7,818 nucleotides of DNA from JANPGR01 sp031424015 (lineage in GTDB: Bacteria; Patescibacteriota; Minisyncoccia; Phycocordibacterales; UBA1006), in NCBI GenBank assembly GCA_031424015.1, contig JANPGR010000009.1:1-7818 (forward strand), written 5' to 3'. The position numbers and the translations under genes were made by a program. Below the pieces are notes generated by a model. That model searched no databases and was not told the origin of the DNA. It worked only from the letters and a program-made list of their open reading frames with translations. Shown here one piece after another: positions 1 to 6,035 of this stretch. Position 1 is the first letter of the stretch. The number at the start of each line of letters is the position of its first letter.

Positions 1-281
1 CTGCCCAAATAAGTTTTACCAACTTTTTCTGACCGGGCAGAACTGCGTCTACGCCTCAAACAGGACACCAGGCACTTCAAAAGTTATAAAACTTATTCAA
101 GCCCTGATACCTCGTGGCCTTGGCCCGGGGTCCCTTCATTAGACTTCTTTCAAACCCTTCCAAAACACGAGTCACGGCTCTCATTCTCATCGACCGCAGC
201 CTTTATGGGTAAAATCTCACCATTGGTGTTGTCGATTGCGGATAGGTTTTCTCAGTGTTTCGAAAGAAGTTTATTCTTTCA
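1..281. other. Unassigned region downstream of RNase J
   Basis: No gene is recognised here. The stretch looks richer in G and C than the spacers around 2500 and 4200. It holds a nested hairpin at the left edge (CTGCCC 1-6 with GGGCAG 35-40, enclosing AAGTT 11-15 with AACTT 21-25) and a second AAGTT/AACTT hairpin at 81-94. On the minus strand, a 37-codon frame (77-190) starts with ATG but has no ribosome binding site and no recognisable product. I looked for the conserved cores of RNase P RNA, tmRNA, SRP RNA and tRNA on both strands and found none. The region could be an unrecognised structured RNA, a decayed gene or plain spacer. Confidence 0.35.
262..280 (-). terminator. Hairpin just after the RNase J stop codon
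   Basis: GAAAGAA (262-268) and TTCTTTC (274-280) form a perfect 7-bp stem with a 5-base loop, starting one base after the RNase J stop codon. There is no run of T after the stem on the minus strand, so it is a weak candidate for an intrinsic terminator. It may instead protect or mark the 3' end of the mRNA. Confidence 0.35.
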
Positions 282-2456
282 TTACACCACCACAACAACA
301 GGAATAATGATTGGCTCTTTTTGAGTTTTTTGGATGAGATATTTGTAGACTTTATCCCCTAATACCTTTTTCAATACGTCTATATCGATTTCTTCACCTT
401 TGTCGAGTTCGGTTTCGAGTGTCTTTTTGATGAGTATTCGCACGCGACTCAAGAGTTCGCGGGATTCTCTGAGATAGATAAATCCTCGCGAGATAATATC
501 AGGAGTTTTTATAAGTGTTCTCGATCGGGAGTCTATTGTGACTACAATCATAAATATTCCATTTGCTCCCATTGCGAGCCTGTCTTCCATAACTACAGGA
601 TGCAGTGGTCCGATATAGGATCCGTCTACAGCATATGTTCCTTGGACAACTTTTTGTGAGAGTTTTCTGATTTTTGTGCCTTCTTCGTAGAGTTCGATGA
701 TAGATCCGTTTTCTGGAATTATGATGTCTTTTTCTAGTGTACCTGTTTCCATTGCGATTTTTTTATGCATATGGAGGAACCAATGTCGTCCGTGCACAGG
801 CATAAAGAATTTGTAGGGTATTTGATTATGAATCCAGCGTAATTCTTCGCGTCGGCCATGACCTGATGAGTGAACCACATTGTCAACATAAGTGAGTATC
901 GTTGCACCAGTGCGGAATAAATCATCTTTGAGTTTATCGATGGCAAAATCGTTTCCAGGAATAACAGAAGATGACAAGATAACAGTATCGGTTGGATTGA
1001 GTTTTATTGACTTGTGCGTACCTGTACTAATACGCTGTAATCCAGAGAATTGTTCTCCTTGTGCGCCTGTGACTAGACATAGGATTTTATTCGGCGGATA
1101 GTTATCCATTTCTTCGGATGGGATCACATGGTCGAATACCCCTAGATTCAAGAATTTTGCAATATCGAGATTACTCTTCATAGATCTACCTTCGATTACT
1201 ACATAGCGCCCATGAGCTTTTGCGCTGTGGAGTAGGGAAACGAGTCTCTCTACTTGAGATGAGAATGTTCCGAGTATTACTCGCCCGGGAATATTTGCAA
1301 TCATTCCATCGAGACTCTTGAGAACTGCTTTTTCAGATCCAGCCCATCCGGGTACAGGAGCCCCTGTAGAGTCCATAGTAACGAGGAGGATTTTTTCGTC
1401 CTTAAAGAATTTATATTGTTCGACTTCCTCGATTGATGGGATGCCGTCAGTATTCTCGATGCGCACATCGCCTGTTGATACGATTCCCCCGTGAGGAGTT
1501 TTGATGATAACACCAGTAGAGTCAGGAATAGAGTGGGTAAGCCCAAAGAATTTTACCTTGAGATTTTCTGTTATGGTCATATATCCTACGTCAGGTGATA
1601 CAACGCGAATGTCGAGAGCAGGTACATGAGGGAATTCCTCCATTCGTTTTTTGATGAATATTGCACCAAATTCGCGTGTATAAATAGGTGGATTTCCAAT
1701 TCGTTCTATAATGTAGGGGATACCACCTACGTGATCCATATGCCCGTGAGTAATTACGAGTGCGCGAATTTTGTCTTTGCGAGATTCTAAGTAGGCAACA
1801 TCAGGGATTGTATAGTTAATACCGGGTGTATCTGGATTTTTAAATCCGAATCCCGCGTCAACTACGATAATATCATCACCATATTCGATTGCTGTCATAT
1901 TGGTTCCGATCCACTCCACTCCGCAGATAGGGATTACACGGATAACCCCTGGATCGACATCAGGGATTTTGTTTACTGATATCATCTGCTGCATCACAAT
2001 CTCCGATTCATTATTTATTGCTGGTGGATCGAAATGTTTTGCTGCAGATCGAGAAAATCCACGACCTCGGGGTTGGCGAAATCCTTGTTTTTGATTTTTT
2101 TGAGTAAAACTAGATTTTTCAGATCCCCGAACAGGGCCCGAAAGAGGTTTTTGCTCAAAGTGATTACCTGTTATAGGTGTATAAGGAATAGGTCCTGTGC
2201 CACCTCGAGGGCGCTCTGGAATGTTGCGGTGTAGAGGTCTTTTCTGACCTGTTGGGGGTAGATTAGTGTTTGGTGACTCTGTTTTAGGGAATGGTCCAGC
2301 AGCACCTGCGCGAACAGGGAATCGTACTGTTTTTGGTTGTGTAGGATTTATTGATATGTTTGGTTGACGCTGGTCCGTTCTGTTGAATGTTCTGTATACT
2401 CGTGTTTTTGGCGAGGTAGAATTTGGTTTTTGTTGATCTGAATTTTGTTGATTCAT
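282..2456 (-). CDS. rnj: Ribonuclease J, with long basic N-terminal extension
   Basis: RNase J is a zinc-dependent metallo-beta-lactamase/beta-CASP nuclease with endonuclease and 5'-3' exonuclease activity in mRNA decay and RNA maturation. Numbered from the ATG at 2456 (724 residues), the metal-binding HGHMDH motif is at 237-242, His308 lies in HSIPDS and Asp330 in TGD. The beta-CASP motif VHSSGHG is at 528-534, followed by VHG at 554-556. The C-terminal domain (about 600-708) has the family's TPDIISRGFIYLRES signature. About 170 residues rich in Pro, Arg, Gln and Gly precede the catalytic core, compared with roughly 555 residues in total for Bacillus RNase J1. The frame stays open upstream to a TTG at 2552, but that part translates the palindrome at 2496-2553, so the ATG at 2456 was chosen. 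No Shine-Dalgarno sequence is visible. The protein ends in five valines. The core assignment is very secure; the start is likely but not proven. Confidence 0.96.
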   Translation of the reverse strand: MNQQNSDQQKPNSTSPKTRVYRTFNRTDQRQPNISINPTQPKTVRFPVRAGAAGPFPKTESPNTNLPPTGQKRPLHRNIPERPRGGTGPIPYTPITGNHFEQKPLSGPVRGSEKSSFTQKNQKQGFRQPRGRGFSRSAAKHFDPPAINNESEIVMQQMISVNKIPDVDPGVIRVIPICGVEWIGTNMTAIEYGDDIIVVDAGFGFKNPDTPGINYTIPDVAYLESRKDKIRALVITHGHMDHVGGIPYIIERIGNPPIYTREFGAIFIKKRMEEFPHVPALDIRVVSPDVGYMTITENLKVKFFGLTHSIPDSTGVIIKTPHGGIVSTGDVRIENTDGIPSIEEVEQYKFFKDEKILLVTMDSTGAPVPGWAGSEKAVLKSLDGMIANIPGRVILGTFSSQVERLVSLLHSAKAHGRYVVIEGRSMKSNLDIAKFLNLGVFDHVIPSEEMDNYPPNKILCLVTGAQGEQFSGLQRISTGTHKSIKLNPTDTVILSSSVIPGNDFAIDKLKDDLFRTGATILTYVDNVVHSSGHGRREELRWIHNQIPYKFFMPVHGRHWFLHMHKKIAMETGTLEKDIIIPENGSIIELYEEGTKIRKLSQKVVQGTYAVDGSYIGPLHPVVMEDRLAMGANGIFMIVVTIDSRSRTLIKTPDIISRGFIYLRESRELLSRVRILIKKTLETELDKGEEIDIDVLKKVLGDKVYKYLIQKTQKEPIIIPVVVVV

Positions 2457-2495
2457 AAATGCTGAATTTGAATAATAATAATTCTCGTTAAAAGT

Positions 2496-2553
2496 TTTGT
2501 ATATACATATTTGTATTGGAAAATACATACAAATACAAATCCATATATACAAA
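2496..2553. repeat. Large AT-rich inverted repeat upstream of RNase J
   Basis: The arms at 2496-2517 and 2532-2553 are 22 bases each and pair at 19 positions around a 14-base loop. The repeat lies between the stop of the solute-binding protein gene (2568) and the RNase J ATG (2456), so it could form in the RNase J leader or at the 3' end of the upstream mRNA. It lacks the GC-rich stem of a normal intrinsic terminator. Possible roles are a regulator binding site, a weak terminator, or an RNA hairpin through which RNase J acts on its own message. The sequence does not decide between these. Confidence 0.75.
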
Positions 2554-2567
2554 TTTTGAACTGAGAA

Positions 2568-4193
2568 TTATTTGAATGATAATGTTACGTTGGTTTTTAC
2601 GTACCAAAGGTAGATTTGGTTGAATCTATCTATCGTAGGGTTATATATGAACGTAGGCATATTTGGTGAATTTTGCGTATACACCATATAGATATCCCGA
2701 TCTAAAAAGAGTGGGAGAAATACATTTTGTTTTGCTATGAGGTTCTCTGTGTTTTGATAGAGTGTATTTTGTTTATCATAAGTCAATCCTTGGTCGAGCA
2801 AAGATTCTGTGAGAGAAGTAATAGGTTGATTAATAAGTTCTGTGATGTTAAGCCCAGGATCAGTTCGTTCTGCTGAATTCCAGTAGGCATAAACATCTGA
2901 TATGTGGCGATATCGTGTACCGAATATGAGATAGCCAAATGCTCTTTTGGGTATTATTGAATTTTTGAACCCACTAAAGTCATATATTTGTAGTTCTGTT
3001 GGAATTCCTGATTTTGTTAGGGCGCCTTGTATGATACGCGTAACATCTGCGAGTATTCCTTGGTTTACAGTAACTAAAACAGACTGCCCAGGTGTATTGC
3101 TAGGGTTGGGTTCATTCGATAATGAAACTATCTTTGATAGTATATCATATCCTTTTACTTTTTCAACTAGTTCGCTAGCATTCCATGGGGGTAAGGTTTT
3201 GTCCCAAGGAATACCAAAAGAAGAAAAATCCGCAGTTTCTAGGTTTTTCGCAAGAGTTTTCAGAGAATTGATTTCGTTTAGGCTTGTAGATTTTACAAAT
3301 ACGCCATAGAGATCTGGGTGGATGATCGGGATTGCTCGTACTGATCTGGACAAAGAGTATTGGGTAGGTACGAGGCTGGAATCGAGGACGTACGCATCGA
3401 GAGAGTGAGATTCAAAGGCCTGGATGAGTTCACTGTCGCTGTGATAAAATGATAGTTTTATTACAGAGATAAAAGGTTTGCCTAAAATAAAATCAGGAAA
3501 AGCACTCAGCGTATAAGAGTTAGTAAAGTCATTTTGGTTTGTTTGACTTTTGAATACATAAGGTCCAGAGCCTATGAGATAAGTAGGGTCGCTGGTACGG
3601 GATTCTATTTCTGAAGCAGGCACATCTCTCCAGATGTGTTTTGGGAGTATACCGATGGTGAGGGCTTCGGAAAATCCAGAGAATTTTTTTGGAAGAGTGA
3701 ATTCAACAGTAGATTCGTCTATTTTTTTGATTGATACACCAGTGAGTGAGTCTTTCCATGGACTTTTGTCTCCTAATGCTAATATCGTATCAATGGTAAA
3801 TACAATGTCGTCTGCTGTAACAGATGTACCATCATGAAAAGAAACCTCTGGGCGCAAAGAACACGTGATCTTTGGCAGGTTGATATCATAAATACAGTTT
3901 GCTAAATCAGACTGATAAGAATTCCAAGAGACTTTTCTCAGGAGTCCGGAGTAGATGAGTTTTGATAAGGATTGATCAGTTGCTGTTGTTGCGAGTATTG
4001 GGTTTACCACGACTGGTGATCCGGTCATTCCTTCGTGATAAGTGCCTCCATAGGTAGGGGTTTCAATGGTGAACTGTGTTACAAAAAGGGAAATAATAGA
4101 TAAAAATGCAACAATAAAAGAAAGCGCAAAAAAGATAAATAATGCACGTTCTAAGAAGTTAAAGCGAGAAAACAAGGTTGAATAATGATTCAT
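2568..4193 (-). CDS. Family 5 extracellular solute-binding protein, membrane anchored
   Basis: This 541-residue protein resembles the OppA/DppA-type (SBP_bac_5) binding components of peptide or nickel ABC importers. Family signatures are NPILATTATDQSLSKLIYSG (64-83), FHDGTSVTADDIVF (119-132), ILPKHIW (182-188) and IGSGPYVF (207-214). One hydrophobic segment (about 16-42) follows a short basic N-terminus. There is no lipobox cysteine, so it is predicted to be tethered by a transmembrane helix with the binding domain outside the cell. Cys100 and Cys111 are close enough for a possible disulfide. No permease or ATPase gene is in the window, so the ligand and the partner transporter are unknown. 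The ATG at 4193 is preceded by AGGGGA, the only Shine-Dalgarno-like sequence at any gene here, but that motif overlaps the predicted transcription start. Family is secure; substrate is not. Confidence 0.9.
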   Translation of the reverse strand: MNHYSTLFSRFNFLERALFIFFALSFIVAFLSIISLFVTQFTIETPTYGGTYHEGMTGSPVVVNPILATTATDQSLSKLIYSGLLRKVSWNSYQSDLANCIYDINLPKITCSLRPEVSFHDGTSVTADDIVFTIDTILALGDKSPWKDSLTGVSIKKIDESTVEFTLPKKFSGFSEALTIGILPKHIWRDVPASEIESRTSDPTYLIGSGPYVFKSQTNQNDFTNSYTLSAFPDFILGKPFISVIKLSFYHSDSELIQAFESHSLDAYVLDSSLVPTQYSLSRSVRAIPIIHPDLYGVFVKSTSLNEINSLKTLAKNLETADFSSFGIPWDKTLPPWNASELVEKVKGYDILSKIVSLSNEPNPSNTPGQSVLVTVNQGILADVTRIIQGALTKSGIPTELQIYDFSGFKNSIIPKRAFGYLIFGTRYRHISDVYAYWNSAERTDPGLNITELINQPITSLTESLLDQGLTYDKQNTLYQNTENLIAKQNVFLPLFLDRDIYMVYTQNSPNMPTFIYNPTIDRFNQIYLWYVKTNVTLSFK

Positions 4194-4211
4194 AGTTCCC
4201 CTAGTATAGCA
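4194..4211 (-). promoter_or_regulatory. Extended -10 promoter abutting the solute-binding protein gene
   Basis: On the minus strand, TGC-TATACT (4203-4211) is a good extended -10 element, ending 9 bases before the ATG at 4193. A start 7 bases downstream of the box would leave a leader of about 3 bases. No convincing -35 element is seen at 16-18 bases, which is acceptable for an extended -10 promoter. The 11 bases TGCTATACTAG also occur upstream of cysS. Confidence 0.6.
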
Positions 4212-4212
4212 T

Positions 4213-4248
4213 ATAATCCTCTTTTTTGTTGTGTAAAAAGAGGGTTAT
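4213..4248. repeat. 14-bp stem inverted repeat between secG and the solute-binding protein gene
   Basis: The arms at 4213-4226 and 4235-4248 pair over 14 positions, with one mismatch (4217/4244, a G-U pair in plus-strand RNA), around an 8-base loop. It begins 20 bases after the secG stop and ends one base before the extended -10 of the next gene. It may form the 3' end of the secG transcript. Because it covers the -35 side of the downstream promoter, it could also be an operator. No T-run follows it on the minus strand, so a classic terminator is doubtful. Confidence 0.6.
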
Positions 4249-4268
4249 GTAGTGATTGTGTTGTGGGA

Positions 4269-4505
4269 TTACGCAAAGATAATTTTTACAATGATTGATC
4301 CAGCGAGTAACAGGGAAGTAGCGATAGTGATATGATAGAGACGTAATTCTAGACCGCGTTTTGTAGATGAACCAGAGTCTGATCCACTAGACCCGCCGCC
4401 GAATGCACCATCCATGCCTTTTTCACTACTCTGAAAGAGTATTGCTATAACAGTAAGCAAGGAAAGAACGATTTGAGTAATGGGTGAAGTAAATAGGGAA
4501 TACAT
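4269..4505 (-). CDS. secG: Protein translocase subunit SecG
   Basis: SecG is the small non-essential subunit of the SecYEG channel and assists SecA-driven export across the cytoplasmic membrane. The 78-residue product has two membrane segments (about 9-26 and 55-77) joined by a Gly/Ser-rich loop. The loop carries the family's pattern: an FQ pair at 24-25, AFGGG at 34-38 and TKRGLE at 48-53, just before the second helix. Length and layout match bacterial SecG. The reading frame stays open upstream as far as 4787, but that part is antisense to rlmB and does not look like protein, so the ATG at 4505 was chosen; a TATACT box lies 8 bases before it. There is no Shine-Dalgarno sequence. The gene is divergent from rlmB and upstream of the solute-binding protein gene in the same direction. 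Confidence 0.93.
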   Translation of the reverse strand: MYSLFTSPITQIVLSLLTVIAILFQSSEKGMDGAFGGGSSGSDSGSSTKRGLELRLYHITIATSLLLAGSIIVKIIFA

Positions 4506-4522
4506 ATTGGTAGAGTATATCA
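4506..4522 (-). promoter_or_regulatory. Extended -10 promoter abutting secG
   Basis: On the minus strand, TGA-TATACT (4514-4522) ends exactly 8 bases before the secG ATG. A start 7 bases downstream of the box gives a leader of about two bases. The eight bases end in CAAT before the ATG, as they do in rlmB. Confidence 0.6.
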
Positions 4523-4573
4523 CAAAAGTTCTAATTGTCAGCATCTTGTTGAGTAATTTCGTGTATTGTGTTT

Positions 4574-4600
4574 TTGACACATTAGTGTATAGTATGTCAA
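4574..4600. repeat. TTGACA...TGTCAA inverted repeat over the rlmB promoter
   Basis: TTGACA (4574-4579) and TGTCAA (4595-4600) are perfect 6-base inverted arms, 15 bases apart. They flank the TATAGT box of rlmB, and an inner ACAC/GTGT pair (4577-4580, 4584-4587) adds to the symmetry. The layout resembles an operator for a dimeric repressor overlapping the core promoter. Short arms such as these can arise by chance. Confidence 0.35.
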
Positions 4601-4601
4601 T
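4588..4601 (+). promoter_or_regulatory. -10 promoter abutting rlmB
   Basis: TATAGT (4588-4593) lies 8 bases before the rlmB ATG (4602), the same spacing as at secG and cysS. A possible -35 is TTGTGT (4566-4571), 16 bases upstream. The better-looking TTGACA at 4574 is only 8 bases from the box and so cannot serve as its -35. No TGn extension is present. A leader of about two bases is predicted. Confidence 0.5.
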
Positions 4602-5594
4602 ATGAATCCATACAAGCCAGATCAAAAGAGAGAAAGCGGGCCAGTGCGCGCATCTGCAGGGAGAAAACCTCTCCAAAAGAGAACAAAGCCGGTAGGGGGC
4701 CGCGCAGGGACGAAACCTGTCCGTGCTCGTAATACTGAATTGCGCTCGCGTACCGCACCTGCACCGCGCGGCCAAAAACCAGAACAAATTTCTACATCAG
4801 AAATCCGATCCCAAAAGCCTACTCGTTTGAATATTATCAAACCGGGTCGTATTGTCCGTGGTGAAGATGCTGAAATCCTCTTGTATGGAAAACATGTGGT
4901 AAAACAGTTAATCAAAGTCTATCCAAAATTGGTACGATATATATTATGCCGACCAGAGCTCGTAGATGAATATAGATTAATCGGCAAAGACGCAGGGACA
5001 CACTGTCCTATTCACACCGGAGAGGATCCAGACCTGGACAAACGTAGTCGTGGAGGTTTTCATCAGGGTGTGGTTGCTGTCATCGCAAAATATCCGTATG
5101 CATCATTGTCAGATATAGCTGACTCTGCACAGAGGATCCTCATACTGGACCAATTACAAGACCCTCAAAACGTAGGAGCACTGATTCGTAGTGCGAATGC
5201 ATTTTCTTTTGATGCGGTAATTTTGTGTGAACATGAACAAGTTGGGATTACTGGTACGGTGGCTCGTGCGAGTGTCGGAACTGTGTTCCAAATGCCGATT
5301 ATCCAGGTGACCAATATCAGCAAGGCGATCGATACGTTAAAAGAACGCAGATTCTGGGTGGTTGGGTTATCAGGTGATGCGCCTGGCGCTGTACCTGTCG
5401 GGCAGTATGATTTCTCTGACAAGACTGCAATCGTGGTTGGGTCCGAAGGTGACGGTATTCGTACGGGAGTAGAAAAACATTGTGACACGATGATATCGAT
5501 TCCTATTGCTGAATCAGTAGAATCATTGAATGCTTCTGTTGCAGGTGCAATCGCGATGTATGAGGCGAGTAAAGTACTAAAAATTTCTGAATAA
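4602..5594 (+). CDS. rlmB: 23S rRNA 2'-O-ribose methyltransferase, RlmB/TrmH (SpoU) family
   Basis: SpoU-family enzymes transfer a methyl group from S-adenosylmethionine to a ribose 2'-OH. RlmB modifies a guanosine in the peptidyl-transferase loop of 23S rRNA (G2251 in E. coli). The 330-residue protein has about 85 basic, proline-rich, probably disordered residues, then the small RNA-binding domain (LYGKHVVKQLI, 94-104, through HQGV, 154-157). The knotted catalytic domain shows all three family motifs: DPQNVGALIRSANAF (187-201), VVGSEGDGIR (278-287) and IPIAESVESLNASVAGAI (300-317). Conserved Asn189, Arg196 and Glu282 are present. The N-terminal tail is unusual, since E. coli RlmB has 243 residues. 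The ATG at 4602 has no Shine-Dalgarno sequence but sits 8 bases after a -10 box. The gene is monocistronic and followed by a strong terminator. The family is certain; the exact target nucleotide is inferred. Confidence 0.94.
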   Translation: MNPYKPDQKRESGPVRASAGRKPLQKRTKPVGGRAGTKPVRARNTELRSRTAPAPRGQKPEQISTSEIRSQKPTRLNIIKPGRIVRGEDAEILLYGKHVVKQLIKVYPKLVRYILCRPELVDEYRLIGKDAGTHCPIHTGEDPDLDKRSRGGFHQGVVAVIAKYPYASLSDIADSAQRILILDQLQDPQNVGALIRSANAFSFDAVILCEHEQVGITGTVARASVGTVFQMPIIQVTNISKAIDTLKERRFWVVGLSGDAPGAVPVGQYDFSDKTAIVVGSEGDGIRTGVEKHCDTMISIPIAESVESLNASVAGAIAMYEASKVLKISE

Positions 5595-5648
5595 ACCTCG
5601 AATAGATTTTGATTCAAGAAATATTTTTGCAATAGAAAGAAAGGAAAG

Positions 5649-5683
5649 AATAAAAGCCGGCCCCTACGGGGCCGGCTTTTATT
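5649..5683. terminator. Bidirectional rho-independent terminator after rlmB
   Basis: A perfect 16-bp stem (5649-5664 with 5668-5683) closes on the 3-base loop TAC. Its core is AGCCGGCCCC/GGGGCCGGCT, with A-rich sequence before and TTTTATTTT at the 3' side on the plus strand, so it can act in both directions. It lies 54 bases after the rlmB stop and would also stop any read-through coming from cysS. Confidence 0.93.
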
Positions 5684-5702
5684 TTAAACCTAACCCTTTT
5701 TC

Positions 5703-5872
5703 GTCATCCCGGACCCGACAAACAAGGAGTGAGGATTGAGACGACTATAATTCCAAGTGAGTCACGATTATACAATAATTGTATAATTCGTGCGAACGAT
5801 GGGATTATATGGAACATATGTTTGCTCGGAAATAGCCTGTCCTCGGCTCGATCGGGGAATCCGGGGTCCAGA
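5703..5872. repeat. Palindromic intergenic element A
   Basis: The ends can pair: CCCGGA (5708-5713) with TCCGGG (5860-5865), and CCCGA (5714-5718) with TCGGG (5852-5856). At the centre is a strong hairpin, ATTATACAAT (5767-5776) and ATTGTATAAT (5778-5787) around one base, extended by CACG/CGTG (5763-5766, 5789-5792) with one bulge. Flanking TATAAT (5746-5751) also pairs with ATTATA further right. The overall form is that of a non-coding REP- or MITE-like element. Its ends resemble those of element B at 5966-6033, in opposite orientation. The exact borders are uncertain. Confidence 0.6.
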
Positions 5873-5965
5873 ATAAAAAAGCAAAGACCATAATGATATT
5901 AATATCTTGGTTCAAGTTTACTTCATTTGCCTGTGGTGTTACTGTATAAAAATTCTAACTCCTGG

Positions 5966-6033
5966 ATTGCGGATCGCTTCCAAAAATCATAGTCGCACTT
6001 TTGGTGCTTCTTGATTTTTGGGTCCGCAATGAC
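5966..6033. repeat. Palindromic intergenic element B, next to the cysS stop
   Basis: Three nested stems are visible: ATTGCGGA (5966-5973) with TCCGCAAT (6023-6030), CCAAAAATCA (5980-5989) with TGATTTTTGG (6012-6021), and GCAC (5995-5998) with GTGC (6004-6007). On the minus strand it begins GTCATTGCGGACCC and ends GCGATCCGCAATCCAGG, a form like the GTCATTGCGA...CAATCC palindromic repeats known between genes in many bacteria. It directly follows cysS and may fold at the 3' end of its mRNA, although there is no T-run. Confidence 0.65.
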
Positions 6034-6035
6034 AA

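Larger units (their letters stand above)
5595..6035. other. Long convergent intergenic region between rlmB and cysS
   Basis: This gene-free stretch contains, in order, a strong terminator (5649-5683), a long imperfect palindrome (5703-5872), an AT-rich spacer with a perfect 12-base palindrome GATATTAATATC (5895-5906), and a compact nested stem-loop (5966-6033) reaching within two bases of the cysS stop codon. I found no convincing reading frame and no tRNA or other known RNA signature. Confidence 0.8.

Noticed and set aside
1..281. RNase P RNA, tmRNA or SRP RNA
   Set aside because: None of the conserved cores (the GAGGAAAGTCC region, the TTCGAC region of tmRNA, the GGAAGGAAGCAGC-type SRP loop) is present on either strand.
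13..330. Plus-strand frame of about 105 codons without a stop
   Set aside because: There is no plausible start near its beginning, no recognisable motif, and its end overlaps RNase J antisense; such a length can occur by chance in a GC-richer stretch.
2457..2552. N-terminal extension of RNase J to the TTG at 2552 or the ATG at 2528
   Set aside because: The extra residues translate an AT-rich inverted repeat (Tyr/Ile/Cys-rich) and do not resemble the rest of the protein; the ATG at 2456 begins a composition typical of such tails.
4574..4593. TTGACA at 4574-4579 as the -35 of rlmB
   Set aside because: It is only 8 bases from the TATAGT box, far too short a spacer; it is better explained as one arm of an inverted repeat.
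4506..4787. Upstream extension of the secG frame to 172 codons
   Set aside because: It runs antisense through rlmB and its promoter; the 78-residue version from 4505 matches SecG in full and has a promoter just before it.
4622..5632. Minus-strand open frames inside rlmB (4622-4915 and 5165-5632)
   Set aside because: They lie opposite a strongly conserved SpoU methyltransferase and show no family motifs.
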